Source: Burkholderia aenigmatica (GTDB lineage Bacteria > Pseudomonadota > Gammaproteobacteria > Burkholderiales > Burkholderiaceae). Taken from it: a stretch of 64,000 nt of DNA. Within the stretch, counting starts at the first letter, position 1; each line of letters begins with the position of its first letter. The position numbers and the translations under genes are program-made. The notes below the pieces were generated by a model. It was given only the letters and a program-made list of their open reading frames with translations, was not told where the DNA came from and searched no databases. Shown here one piece after another: positions 18,386 through 27,326 of the stretch. The stretch is from positions 62,001-126,000 of the forward strand of contig NZ_CABVQC010000012.1 in NCBI RefSeq assembly GCF_902499175.1, read 5' to 3'.

Positions 18386-18928
18386 ATGAGTGACAATATC
18401 GTCTGGGTCGTCGATATCGACGCAAGCCTTGAAGAAGCACCGATCCTCGCGCAACGCGGCATCGCATGGCTTGCCGAGCAAGGCATCGTGCAAGCGGTGC
18501 CCGAAAGCGGCAATGGGCTGCACGGCGATATCTATCGTCCCGGCCCGAATGCCGATGCGTGGTCCGAGTTCATCAGTCTCGGCAACGACTGGTGTGGCGT
18601 CGGCCTCGAGACCGAACGCACGGTCTTTCATTCAGGCCCGGGGCCCAACGACGTACGTTGTCCACACTGCGGCGCGTCTCACTCACTCGATGAGGTACCC
18701 TGGGGCGACGCAGTCGGCGCCTGGTACTCGAACGAAGCCGATGACACGCTCGCCTGCCCCGCATGCGGCGGCTCGGCACGCATCGTCGACTGGACGTTCC
18801 TCGAGCTCGACTGGGCATTCGGCAATCTCGGATTCGGGTTCACGAACTGGTTGATCGAGCCACGTCTCGCCGTCGAACTCGGCAAGATTCTCGGGCATCG
18901 CGTCAAGATCGTGCACCACCACATCTGA
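18386..18928 (+). CDS. Hypothetical protein with two CxxC motifs
   Basis: This 180-residue protein carries CPHC (about residue 91) and CPAC (about 121), spaced as in a zinc ribbon, followed by a hydrophobic aromatic segment (WTFLELDWAFGNLGFGF). I do not recognise a named family, although proteins of this type are often labelled as sugar ABC transporter ATPases without basis. No Walker motifs are present. Its 3' end meets the GNAT remnant on the opposite strand. Confidence 0.65.
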   Translation: MSDNIVWVVDIDASLEEAPILAQRGIAWLAEQGIVQAVPESGNGLHGDIYRPGPNADAWSEFISLGNDWCGVGLETERTVFHSGPGPNDVRCPHCGASHSLDEVPWGDAVGAWYSNEADDTLACPACGGSARIVDWTFLELDWAFGNLGFGFTNWLIEPRLAVELGKILGHRVKIVHHHI

Positions 18929-18956
18929 CGGCTTGCATCGGCGTCCCGCGCGTGAC

Positions 18957-19285
18957 GCGATGCGCAGGAACATCCCTGCCTTGTCGGGCAGCAGCGACGG
19001 CTGGAAGCCGTAACGCTCGTAGCACTTCGGCGCCCCGTGATCGGCCATCAGGCTGACATAGGCGGTCGGCGGCGCATGCTCGTGAATGTAGCCCATGAGC
19101 GCCCGCATGATCAGGTCGCCTACGTCTTTCTTCTGGTGAGCGGGCAACACCGCGATATCGACGATCTCGACGAAACAGCCGCCGTCGCCGATTACCCGGC
19201 CAACTCCGACCGGGACACTGTCGCAATGAGCGACGATGCGAAAGAAACTGCTGCGTCTCTCTAACGCACCGCCCTCCGGGCCCGT
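18957..19285 (-). pseudogene. 5'-truncated GNAT acetyltransferase remnant
   Basis: The minus-strand frame reads VGVGRVIGDGGCFVEIVDIA and VGDLIMRALMGYIHEH, then SLMADHGAPKCYERYGF, a clear GNAT core. In-frame TAA (19286-19288) cuts it off upstream, so the first 50 or so residues and the start codon are missing. The frame also runs past the normal GNAT end without a stop into the antisense of the 18386-18928 gene. Both ends therefore look lost by deletion. Confidence 0.75.
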
Positions 19286-19313
19286 TTATACCGTTCCCGA
19301 TTTCACCAGCCTG

Positions 19314-20495
19314 CTAGAGAATCCGATCCAGCGCGTCGGCAAACCGTGCAACCGCCCCATCGACATCATGCAGCTTGTCGAGGCCGAACAGCCCGAGACG
19401 GAAGGTCTTGAAATCCTCCGGCTCGTCGCACATCAGCGGCACGCCGGCCGCGATCTGCAGGCCGACGTCGGCAAATTTCTTCCCGGTTCGAATCCCGTCG
19501 TCGTCCGTATAGCTGACCACGACGCCCGGTGCCTCGAAGCCTTCGGCCGCGACGCTGCGGAAACCCTTGTCGGCCAGCAGCGCGCGAATGCGCGTGCCGA
19601 GCTCGAGCTGCTCCGCTTTCACCTTGTCGAAACCGTACGCCTCGGTTTCCTTCATCACGTCGCGCAGCGTCGTGAGGCTGTCCGTGGGCATCGTCGCGTG
19701 GTACGCGAACCCGCCGCCTTCATAGGCTTCCATAATCTGCAGCCACTTGCGCAGATCGCACGCGAAGCTGGTGCTGGTCGTCGCGTCGATGCGTTCGCGG
19801 GCGAGCGCGCTGAGCATGACCATCGCGCAGCACGGCGACGCGCTCCAGCCCTTCTGCGGCGCGCTGATCAGGATATCGACGCCGCTCGCCTGCATATCGA
19901 CCCACACCGTGCCGGACGCGATGCAATCCAGCACGAACATGCCGCCGACCGCATGCACGGCGTCCGACACCGCGCGCAGATACGCATCGGGCAGCATCAT
20001 CCCGGACGCGGTTTCGACGTGCGGCGCAAACACCAGATCCGGCTTGTGCTCCTTGATCGCGGCGACCACTTCGTCGATCGGGGCCGGCGCATATGCGGCC
20101 TGCCGTCCCGCTTCGACCGGGCGCGCCTTCAGCACCGTCGTTTCGGACGGAATGCTGCCCATGTCGAAAATCTGCGACCAGCGGAAACTGAACCAGCCGT
20201 TGCGGATGACCAGGCACTTCTTGTTCGTTGCAAACTGCCGCGCGACGGCTTCCATGCCGAACGTCCCGCTGCCGGGGACGATCACGACCGACTTCGCGTT
20301 GTAGACTTTTTTCAGCGTGGCGGAGATGTCGCGCATCACGCCCTGAAAGCGTTGCGACATATGGTTGACCGAGCGATCGGTGTACACCACCGAATATTCG
20401 AGGAGCCCCTCGCGGTCAACATCGGGAAGTAAACCAGGCATGCTCGCCTCCGGTGAAAGATGAACGATGGAATCTGGGCGAGCAGTGTCCGTCAT
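19314..20495 (-). CDS. Class V PLP-dependent aminotransferase
   Basis: This 393-residue fold-type I enzyme has the PLP Schiff-base lysine in SAPQKGWSAS (about residue 200) and the conserved DCIAS aspartate near 175. It has the small-subunit N-terminal GLLPDVDREGLLEYSVVYTDRS typical of alanine-glyoxylate or 2-aminoethylphosphonate-type aminotransferases. The ATG at 20495 is supported by AGGGCGG; an ATG seven codons upstream would overlap that ribosome-binding site. The amino donor and acceptor cannot be decided from the sequence. It stands alone. Confidence 0.88.
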   Translation of the reverse strand: MTDTARPDSIVHLSPEASMPGLLPDVDREGLLEYSVVYTDRSVNHMSQRFQGVMRDISATLKKVYNAKSVVIVPGSGTFGMEAVARQFATNKKCLVIRNGWFSFRWSQIFDMGSIPSETTVLKARPVEAGRQAAYAPAPIDEVVAAIKEHKPDLVFAPHVETASGMMLPDAYLRAVSDAVHAVGGMFVLDCIASGTVWVDMQASGVDILISAPQKGWSASPCCAMVMLSALARERIDATTSTSFACDLRKWLQIMEAYEGGGFAYHATMPTDSLTTLRDVMKETEAYGFDKVKAEQLELGTRIRALLADKGFRSVAAEGFEAPGVVVSYTDDDGIRTGKKFADVGLQIAAGVPLMCDEPEDFKTFRLGLFGLDKLHDVDGAVARFADALDRIL

Positions 20496-20797
20496 GCGAT
20501 ACCGCCCTGCACCCATGCAATTGCGTTATTTTCTCGACGAAAGCAGATTCTAACGAAGGCCGCGCGCCGCTTGGGGCCTATTTTGTCGGCGGTCCCGCGT
20601 ATGGGCGACGTGGCGCCGCCGCCAGCCGGAGCGCCTCGCTGCCACGGAGCCGCCGCGGCCCCCCGGCTGAATCGCCCGCCCGGTGGCCGTCGACGTCGAC
20701 CGTGCGGCGCACGAAGCCCTGTTCCATGTATGGATAAGTGGCACTTCCGCCGCGTGCCGCCTAACATGTCGGCTCCCCCCTCACGACAGAGTCTTCG
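20496..20797. other. Divergent intergenic region
   Basis: Three hundred bases between the aminotransferase and serine hydrolase starts. The part near 20520-20560 is less GC-rich and may hold the aminotransferase promoter. The rest is very GC-rich, and I see no gene or clear operator. Confidence 0.4.
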
Positions 20798-21979
20798 ATG
20801 ATCCCCAACCGAGCGTCATCACAGCAACCGTCGGCCGATCCCGCACTCACCCAGCGCGTCGATGCGGTACTGTCCCGTCAACTCGAAACGCAACGCCTCG
20901 TCGGCGTGGTCGTCCTGATCGCACGCGACGGCGAGCTCGTCTATCGCCGTGCGGCCGGGTTCGCCGACCGCGAAGCGCGCACGCCGATGCAAGAGGACAC
21001 GCTGTTCAGGCTCGCGTCGGTGACGAAGCCGATCGTCGCGGCGGCCGCCATGGCGCTCGTTGCACAGCACAAGCTGTCGCTCGACGACGACGTCACGCGC
21101 TGGCTGCCCGAGTTCCGGCCGGCGCTGCGTGATGGCAGCGTACCGGTGATCAAGGTGCGCCACCTGCTCACGCATACCGCCGGCCTCGGCTATCGCTTCG
21201 CGGAAGCCGACGCGACGGGCCCGTATGCGCGTGCGGGCGTCTCCGACGGGCTCGATGGCGCATCGATCACGCTCGCCGAAAACATGCGCAGGATCGCGAG
21301 CGTGCCGTTGCTGTACGCACCCGGCACCGGCTGGAACTATTCGCTGTCGATCGACGTCGTTGGGGCGGTGATCGAGGCCGTCACCGGACTGCCGCTCGCC
21401 GATGCGGTCGATGCGCTCGTGCTCCGCCCGCTCGGTACGCGCGACACGGGATTCGTCGCACGCGACGCCGCGCGGCTCGCGACGCCTTACGTCAACGACA
21501 CGCCGCAGCCGCACCGGCTCGCCGAGAACGAAGCCGTACCCATCTACGAGGGAACCGTCGGCGTGACGTACTCGCCGTCGCGTGCGCTCAACGCGGATGC
21601 ATTCGCATCGGGCGGCGCCGGGATGGTCGGCACCGCCGGCGACGTGCTGAACGTGCTGGACACGCTACGAGCGGGCGGTGGCGCAGTATTGCCGGCCGAG
21701 CTCGTCGACGAAATGGGCCGCATCCACTCCGGCAACCTCGAGTTGCCCGACCTGCCGGGTGCGGGTTACGGGATCGGGTTTTCCGTGTTGCGCGACCCGC
21801 GCGCGGCACTGTCGCCGGAGTCCCCGGGCACGTGGCGCTGGGGCGGCGTCTACGGGCATTCGTGGTTCGTCGACCGCACCCGCGGACTCACCGTCGTGTC
21901 GCTGTCGAACACGCTCTACGAAGGGATGAACGGCCCGTACACGCTCGATCTGCGCGACGCGATCTACGGCATCGGCTGA
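20798..21979 (+). CDS. Serine hydrolase, beta-lactamase class C/EstB family
   Basis: This 393-residue protein has the S-x-x-K motif in RLASVTKP (about residues 73-76) and a Tyr-Ser motif in WNYSLSIDVVGAV (about 180). It has GHSWFVD near 350 in place of the K-T-G box. This is the EstB-type esterase pattern within the class C beta-lactamase family. There is no signal peptide, so a cytoplasmic esterase is more likely than a periplasmic beta-lactamase. It is a single gene, and its stop is followed by the opposite-strand structured RNA element. Confidence 0.87.
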   Translation: MIPNRASSQQPSADPALTQRVDAVLSRQLETQRLVGVVVLIARDGELVYRRAAGFADREARTPMQEDTLFRLASVTKPIVAAAAMALVAQHKLSLDDDVTRWLPEFRPALRDGSVPVIKVRHLLTHTAGLGYRFAEADATGPYARAGVSDGLDGASITLAENMRRIASVPLLYAPGTGWNYSLSIDVVGAVIEAVTGLPLADAVDALVLRPLGTRDTGFVARDAARLATPYVNDTPQPHRLAENEAVPIYEGTVGVTYSPSRALNADAFASGGAGMVGTAGDVLNVLDTLRAGGGAVLPAELVDEMGRIHSGNLELPDLPGAGYGIGFSVLRDPRAALSPESPGTWRWGGVYGHSWFVDRTRGLTVVSLSNTLYEGMNGPYTLDLRDAIYGIG

Positions 21980-22001
21980 CACGCACAATTGCGCGCGCAA
22001 C

Positions 22002-22090
22002 AAAAAAGGCCCGACACAGTCGGGCCAATGAGTTGAGACACAAGGAGAATCCCCGCCCACCACACCGGGCGGGTTACGCCGCGCTACACG
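22002..22090 (-). ncRNA. Structured RNA element, copy 2 (hairpin, anti-SD linker, terminator)
   Basis: On the minus strand, GTAGCGCG overlaps the stop codon of the FAD oxidoreductase. It is followed by a stem CCCGCCC/GGGCGGG (22052-22058 with 22067-22073) and the linker TCTCCTTGTGTCTC (22035-22048). The terminator stem GGCCCGAC/GTCGGGCC (22008-22026) and six T (22002-22007) complete it. The order and spacing match copy 1 at 13400-13490 almost base for base in length, while the 5' stem differs on both sides so that pairing is kept. It could be a 3'UTR-derived small RNA and also the terminator of the oxidoreductase gene. Confidence 0.62.
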
Positions 22091-23256
22091 ACGTTCTTTT
22101 CGACGATCGGCCGGTTTTCCAGCACCCGCGCCCAGCCGAGCGTCGATAGGTCGAGCGTGTCATAACGCCCGCCCAGAATGAGTTCACTGACCCCGCGCCC
22201 CGTCGCCGGCCCTTGCTGCAGCCCGTGGCCGCTGTAGCCGTTCGCGAACACGACGTTGTCGAGCTCGGGGTGATACCCGATGATCGCGTTGTGGTCGAAC
22301 ACGTTGTACTCGTAGTATCCGGACCAGCAGTTCTCCACGCGCAGCGCCTCGAACTCCGGCACGCGATTCGCGAGCGTCGGCCAGATCACGTCGTCGAACA
22401 GGTCGTGGTCGACTTCGTCGAGCGGCAGGTCGTCCGGGTCGCGGTTCGGGCTCGGGGACGTCCCGCAGATGTACGTGCGCCCTTCCGGCCGGAAATACAC
22501 GCCGGTCGGATCGATCAGCAGCGGACAATCCGTGAGCTTCGCCGGCGACGACACGTTGAAGATGCTGCGGCGCCGCGCATACACGGGAATGTCGATACCC
22601 ATCATCGACGACAGCGCGCGCGTCCACGCCCCTGCCGCGTTGACGAGCGTGTCGCACGCATAGCGCTCGCCATCGGCCGTGACCACATGCGTCACCTTGC
22701 GGCCGTCGCGCACCACCGACTTCACGTCGGACGGCACATAGCGCGCCCCCAGCGCCTGCGCCTTCTTGCGCAGCGCCTGCACGAGCCCGTAGCCGTCGAA
22801 CCAGCCTTCGCCGCTCACGCCGTACGCGCCCGACACGAGATCGTCGACGTTCAGCCACGGAAACTTCGCGCGCAGCGCATCGCGATCCATCAGCCGGATG
22901 TCCGCGCCGAGGCTCGTCTGCAGCGCATGGTTCTCGCGCAGCGTCGCATCGCCGGCCGGCGTCGCGAGAAACAGGTAGCCGCCTTCGTGCAGGTCGATCG
23001 ACGGCTGGTAGCCGTCCACTTCGAGCCGTTCGCCGATCGTGCGCAGGAAGTCGATGCCGAACAGCGACATCTCGATCGACAGCGGCGTCGAGAACTGCTG
23101 GCGGATCGACGCGGCCGACAACGCCGACGACGATCGCGCGTAGGTGGGGTCGCGCTCGATCACGGTCACGGAAACCGTGGGATCGGTGGCGCGCAGGAAA
23201 TAGGCGATCGAACTGCCGATCACACCACCGCCGACGATGACGACTTGAGAACTCAC
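22084..23256 (-). CDS. FAD-dependent amino acid/amine oxidoreductase (DAO family)
   Basis: This 390-residue flavoenzyme has the N-terminal dinucleotide-binding motif VVIVGGGVIGSSIAYFL with the following acidic residue in VIERDP. It has a C-terminal NGYSGHGLQQGPATGR segment typical of DAO-family oxidases and dehydrogenases (glycine, sarcosine, D-amino acid types). I chose a GTG at 23256 because CTGGAG lies six bases upstream; an in-frame GTG six codons earlier lacks support. The adjacent gene on the same strand, 190 bases upstream, encodes a branched-chain amino-acid type binding protein, so the substrate may be an imported amino acid or opine. That is inference. Confidence 0.88.
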   Translation of the reverse strand: MSSQVVIVGGGVIGSSIAYFLRATDPTVSVTVIERDPTYARSSSALSAASIRQQFSTPLSIEMSLFGIDFLRTIGERLEVDGYQPSIDLHEGGYLFLATPAGDATLRENHALQTSLGADIRLMDRDALRAKFPWLNVDDLVSGAYGVSGEGWFDGYGLVQALRKKAQALGARYVPSDVKSVVRDGRKVTHVVTADGERYACDTLVNAAGAWTRALSSMMGIDIPVYARRRSIFNVSSPAKLTDCPLLIDPTGVYFRPEGRTYICGTSPSPNRDPDDLPLDEVDHDLFDDVIWPTLANRVPEFEALRVENCWSGYYEYNVFDHNAIIGYHPELDNVVFANGYSGHGLQQGPATGRGVSELILGGRYDTLDLSTLGWARVLENRPIVEKNVV

Positions 23257-23445
23257 GACTGACTCCAGTTGCACAGGTTGGGCGCGGCCAGCCGGCCATG
23301 CCCGTGGGTTGTTCGTGCCGCGTCACACGCGGCGTCGCGCGGGCAGACCCGGGCGGCTGCCACACCGGCGTGCGCCGCGATCGCAACCGATCGCTGATGG
23401 CATTTCAGCACGTCCGGCATCGCCGCGAAAGTCCGCGCGCGCGGG

Positions 23446-24597
23446 TTAATCCGCCGATTTCGTCGTGACGGGCTGCCACGCGGCGTTCTTCACCTCATAC
23501 AGCGTCGAGCTCGGGTTCTTCAGGTCGCCCGTGTTCGTGAACGCGATCGTGCCCGTGATGCCGTCGTAGCGCGTGCCCTTCAGCGCGCCGTTGAAATCGG
23601 CCGGCTTCGTCGAGTTCGCCTTCTGCATCGCGTTGATCGCGATCCACGTCGCGTCGTACGCGAACGGCGCGTACGCGAGCATGTCGATGCCGTACTTCTG
23701 CTTGAATTTCGTTTCGAACTGCTTGCCCTTCGCGAGACGCGACAGCGGCTGCCCGTATTCCCACACGGACGCGCCTTCCGCCGCATTGCCGGCCAGCTTG
23801 ATGAAGTTCGCGTTCATCACGCCGCCGCCCGCGAGGAACTGCGCGCGGATGCCGAGCTGGCGCATGCGCTTCACGAGCATCGCGGCCTGCGCGTCGAGTC
23901 CGCCGAAGAACACGAGATCGGCATTGGTGCTCTTGATCTTCGTGAGCTGCGCGCTGAAGTCCACCGCCTTGTCGTTCGTGAATTCGCGCGCGACGATCGT
24001 GCCGCCGTTCGCCTTCACCGACTTCTCGAATTCGTCGGCTTCGCCCTGGCCGAACGCGGTGCGATCATCGATGATCGCGATGCGCTTCGCCTTGGTCACG
24101 CTCGCCGCATAGGCGCCTGCGTTGCCGGCGTTCTGCGTGTCGGTCGCGATCACGCGATACACGGTGCCGAGCCCGGCGCGCGTGATGTCGGGATTGGTCG
24201 CCGACGGCGTGATCATCGGAATGCCGGCCTTCGCGTAGATCTTCGATGCGGGCAGCGTCGTGCCCGAGTTGAAGTGGCCGATCACGACGGCCACCTGTGC
24301 GTCGGCGAGCTGCTGCGCGGCCTGCACGCCGGTGCGCGGATCGCTCTGGTCGTCCTGCGACGCGACGACGAACTTCACGGGCTTGCCGCCCACCGTCGTA
24401 TGTGCGGCATTCGCTTCGTCGACGGCCATGCGCACGCCGTTCTCGATGTCCTTGCCGTACGCGGCGCCACCGCCCGTCAGCGGGCCGGCCACGCCGACCT
24501 TGACGACCGTCTCCTGCGCATGAACCGCGCCCGTCTGGAGCGCGAGGATCGCGGCGGTCAATGCGACGCCGGAAAGCGAACGAATGCGGAACGTCAT
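23446..24597 (-). CDS. Branched-chain amino acid type ABC transporter substrate-binding protein
   Basis: This 383-residue periplasmic binding protein (Peripla_BP_6, LivK-like) has a signal peptide (MTFRIRSLSGVALTAAILALQTGAVHA|QE). It continues VKVGVAGPLTGGGAAYGKDIENG and has the fold's ligand-contact blocks GHFNSGTTLPA and TPSATNPDIT. No permease or ATPase genes are adjacent, so it must use a transporter encoded elsewhere. The nearby FAD oxidoreductase suggests import followed by oxidation. LivK homologues bind Leu/Ile/Val, but many bind other amino acids or aromatic acids. Confidence 0.92.
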   Translation of the reverse strand: MTFRIRSLSGVALTAAILALQTGAVHAQETVVKVGVAGPLTGGGAAYGKDIENGVRMAVDEANAAHTTVGGKPVKFVVASQDDQSDPRTGVQAAQQLADAQVAVVIGHFNSGTTLPASKIYAKAGIPMITPSATNPDITRAGLGTVYRVIATDTQNAGNAGAYAASVTKAKRIAIIDDRTAFGQGEADEFEKSVKANGGTIVAREFTNDKAVDFSAQLTKIKSTNADLVFFGGLDAQAAMLVKRMRQLGIRAQFLAGGGVMNANFIKLAGNAAEGASVWEYGQPLSRLAKGKQFETKFKQKYGIDMLAYAPFAYDATWIAINAMQKANSTKPADFNGALKGTRYDGITGTIAFTNTGDLKNPSSTLYEVKNAAWQPVTTKSAD

Positions 24598-25024
24598 GAC
24601 AATCCTTGTTCTGGGGGCCGGGATGCAACACGCGACTGCCGCGCGTCGGCAACCTCTCGCGTGCCGGTCATCTCGTCCGCCGGCGGGGCGTCATGCAACA
24701 CGCCCTGCTAGCGGGTCGATCGCCGCGGCTCCGTCTCCGAAGAACCTTTCATCGCGAAAGAGGTGAATGGATTGTGGGTAGCCAATACCCGTGCAGCAAA
24801 CGAAATATCGGAACTATGTTGTGAGGATTTGTCATCAAGTTCCGCGTTCGCGGCCGGCCCGCGGCCCGCGCAACGGGGAGCCGTGGGTCGACAGTTGCGG
24901 TGGGAAACCACGCCGGCGCCCGTCCATCAAGGCCGGCGGTGGTCATGCCGGCGGCGCATCATCGTTGCGATGACGGCCCGGCCGGCCGCGCGTATTCCGC
25001 TGCCTCACGGGCCGCCCAACGCAA
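24598..25024. other. Intergenic region upstream of the substrate-binding protein gene
   Basis: About 430 bases holding the binding protein's upstream region (minus strand) and the 3' flank of the DUF1338 gene. The segment 24740-24840 is AT-richer and is the likely promoter zone. An 11-base repeat (ATGCAACACGC) occurs twice near 24623 and 24693. I see no gene. Confidence 0.4.
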
Positions 25025-25056
25025 ATCGGGCAGGACGCGTACGCGCCCTGCCCGAT
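25025..25056 (-). terminator. Hairpin downstream of the DUF1338 gene
   Basis: ATCGGGCAGG (25025-25034) pairs perfectly with CCTGCCCGAT (25047-25056), and additional GCG/CGC pairing is possible in the loop. It lies 50 bases after the DUF1338 stop. The T-run is weak, so termination efficiency is uncertain. Confidence 0.6.
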
Positions 25057-25106
25057 CGGCTCACTTCTTCCGGAAGCGGCGCGCGACGCGCCCCGCTTTC
25101 GCTGCG

Positions 25107-26135
25107 TTACTTCGCCGCGTTCGCCGTCATCTTGAAGATGCCCTGCGCGTTACCCGCATCGAAACGCAGGTCGGTCACCCAGCGGCGTGCCGCCTGGTCG
25201 AACGTGCGCTTGCGCGTGATGAACTCGTAGAACGAACCCGGCACGTTGCGCTTCACCGTGCTGCCGTCGCGCGTGCGGAACTCGCGCTCGACGGTATCCG
25301 CGCGATACGCGGTCTGGAACACGCGGCCCGAGCGCGAGCGCTCGACTTCCGGCTTCATCGGCCGGCCCTTCGCCTTCTCGTCGTCGGACAGCTTGAACAC
25401 GTCGGCGACGCGGTCGGTCGCATGGTTGAACGCGTTGCCTTCGGTCGAGATCCACGCCATTTCCGCCGATTCCAGCAGCAGCGTCTCGTAGTCGAGTTCG
25501 TTCGGCAGGTCGTGCTGGCGCGCGAACGCCCCGACGATCTCCGGCAGCAGCGCGTGCGCGGCGTCGAGCGACAGCCAGCCTTCGCGCTCGACTTCCCACA
25601 GCAGCGCGACGGCGGCCGGCGACAACGGATCGCGCGACGTGCTCACGACGTTCGTCACGGCCTGCTGGAATTCCTTCGAGAAACGTTCCGGATGCAACTC
25701 GCTGACGAAGAATTGCGCGATTTCGTCCGGTGCGTCTTCATGCGCATACGCGCGGCCCGTCATGCCGAGCTTGTCGAGCGGGTAACGGCCGTTCAGGCGG
25801 AAGCCGAGCGGACGCAGGATGCGCGTGAACGCGGCTTCGCCCGGCGGCAGCGCGCCCGTGTTCGGCCAGCGCACCGTGCGCAGCGCGCCGTGGTCGAAAT
25901 AGACCGAGCCGCCGCTTTCGATCGCATCGGCCGTGTACGCGCGGCCATTCGCCGATCTTTCGAGCAGCCCTTCGAACAGCGCCATGTTCATCGCCTGCGC
26001 GATTTCCGCGCGCGTCACGACGCCGTCTTCCCATTCTTCGAGGATGGCCGGCATGTTCAGGGTCGAGAACAGGGCGTCGGTCTTCGCCTGTCCCAGCAGC
26101 TTCGTCAGCAAGCTCTCGATATTCGGATTGCGCAT
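25107..26135 (-). CDS. DUF1338 family, 2-oxoadipate dioxygenase/decarboxylase-like
   Basis: This 342-residue protein belongs to the DUF1338/YdcJ family. Its characterised Pseudomonas putida member, HglS, is an Fe(II) enzyme converting 2-oxoadipate to D-2-hydroxyglutarate in D-lysine breakdown. The metal-site His is visible in YFDHGALRTV (residue 82). Further candidates are Glu146 and His148 in FVSELHPERFS, and the late ERTF-like arginine region is present. It is shorter than HglS/YdcJ (about 450 residues), as in one bacterial subgroup, so the substrate may differ. A LysR gene is divergent from it and is its likely regulator. Confidence 0.82.
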   Translation of the reverse strand: MRNPNIESLLTKLLGQAKTDALFSTLNMPAILEEWEDGVVTRAEIAQAMNMALFEGLLERSANGRAYTADAIESGGSVYFDHGALRTVRWPNTGALPPGEAAFTRILRPLGFRLNGRYPLDKLGMTGRAYAHEDAPDEIAQFFVSELHPERFSKEFQQAVTNVVSTSRDPLSPAAVALLWEVEREGWLSLDAAHALLPEIVGAFARQHDLPNELDYETLLLESAEMAWISTEGNAFNHATDRVADVFKLSDDEKAKGRPMKPEVERSRSGRVFQTAYRADTVEREFRTRDGSTVKRNVPGSFYEFITRKRTFDQAARRWVTDLRFDAGNAQGIFKMTANAAK

Positions 26136-26359
26136 CAGGTTTCTCGTCTCGGGGGACCGCCGGCAAACGTGCCGGCAACTCGTTGGCCGGCTGCCCTGCG
26201 GGCGCCTAGCCTTGCGTGGGGAGCATTATTCAAAGGGTTGCAGCCGGGCGTAAAGCGAGATTAAATTGATATGTGATGAGTTTTTGGAATTATCAGCCGC
26301 CCCCTGCTCCGCCCTCCGCCTTGTGCCGTGTGGGCTGATCGTCAGACGAATCGAACATC

Positions 26360-27307
26360 ATGCGTAAATTCAAGATCCCCAACATGGGCGCGCTCGTGGC
26401 TTTCGAAGCCGCCGCGCGCCACGAGAGCTTCACGCACGCGGCCAAGGAGCTGTTCCTGACCGAAAGCGCGGTATCGCGCCAGATCGCGACGCTCGAGGCG
26501 AGCCTCGGCGTGCGGCTGTTCGCGCGCGTGAAGCAGCGCGTCGTGCTGACGCGCGCCGGCAAGCTGTACGGCACGCAGGTGCGGCGCGCGCTGGAGACGC
26601 TCGACCGCGACACGCTGTCGATCATCGCGCACGGCAGCGGCGGCGGCTACCTGGAGCTGGCGGTGCTGCCGACCTTCGCGTCGCACTGGCTGATTCCGCG
26701 CATCAAGAGCTTCTACGACCGCACGCCCGACGTGCGCGTGAACATGGGCAGCCGCACCGACCTGTTCTCGTTCGAGGACACCCACTTCGAAGCCGCGATC
26801 CACTACGGCAAGCCGACCTGGCCCGGCACGTCGTCCGACTACCTGTTCGGCGAGGAAGTCGTGCCGATCTGCTCGCCCGCGCTGCTCGACGGGCCCGTCG
26901 AGCGTGTCGAGGATCTCCTTGCGTACCCGCTGCTGCACTCGACGACGCGCCCCGGCGCGTGGGCGCAGTGGTTCGAGACGCACGGCGTCGAGGACATCCG
27001 CACGATGCAGGGCGTGCGCTACGAGTTGCACACGATGCTGATCAGCGCGGCCGCGGCCGGGCTCGGCGTCGCGCTCGTGCCGAAATTCTTCGTCGAGGAA
27101 CAGTTGCAGCAGCTCGGCCTCGTCGTGCCGTGCGACGCGGCGACCGTCGGCGATTCCGCGTACTACCTCGTGTATCCGACGGAGTTCAGCCACAGCAAGC
27201 CGCTGGAGCTGTTTCGCGGCTGGCTGCTCGAGCAGGCGAGCGCGTATGCGTCGCCGGATTTCGACGCGGATGACGGCGAGATGGTGGACGACGAGGACGT
27301 CGAGTAA
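26360..27307 (+). CDS. LysR-family regulator, GcvA-like
   Basis: This 315-residue regulator has the N-terminal HTH FTHAAKELFLTESAVSRQIA (residues about 25-45) and a substrate-binding domain with VLPTFASHWLIPRI near 105, the signature of the GcvA subgroup. The C-terminus is unusually acidic (DFDADDGEMVDDEDVE). It is divergent from the DUF1338 gene across a 224-base spacer whose part at 26220-26300 is AT-rich and should contain the binding site. Confidence 0.9.
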   Translation: MRKFKIPNMGALVAFEAAARHESFTHAAKELFLTESAVSRQIATLEASLGVRLFARVKQRVVLTRAGKLYGTQVRRALETLDRDTLSIIAHGSGGGYLELAVLPTFASHWLIPRIKSFYDRTPDVRVNMGSRTDLFSFEDTHFEAAIHYGKPTWPGTSSDYLFGEEVVPICSPALLDGPVERVEDLLAYPLLHSTTRPGAWAQWFETHGVEDIRTMQGVRYELHTMLISAAAAGLGVALVPKFFVEEQLQQLGLVVPCDAATVGDSAYYLVYPTEFSHSKPLELFRGWLLEQASAYASPDFDADDGEMVDDEDVE

Positions 27308-27326
27308 CGGCGCGGTCGCGCCGGCG

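Noticed and set aside
20798-21979. Secreted class C beta-lactamase
   Set aside because: S-x-x-K is present but there is no signal peptide and no K-T-G box. An EstB-type esterase is more likely.
24623-24703. Repeated ATGCAACACGC as possible CRISPR or att repeat
   Set aside because: Only two 11-base copies with unrelated spacing and no cas or integrase genes.
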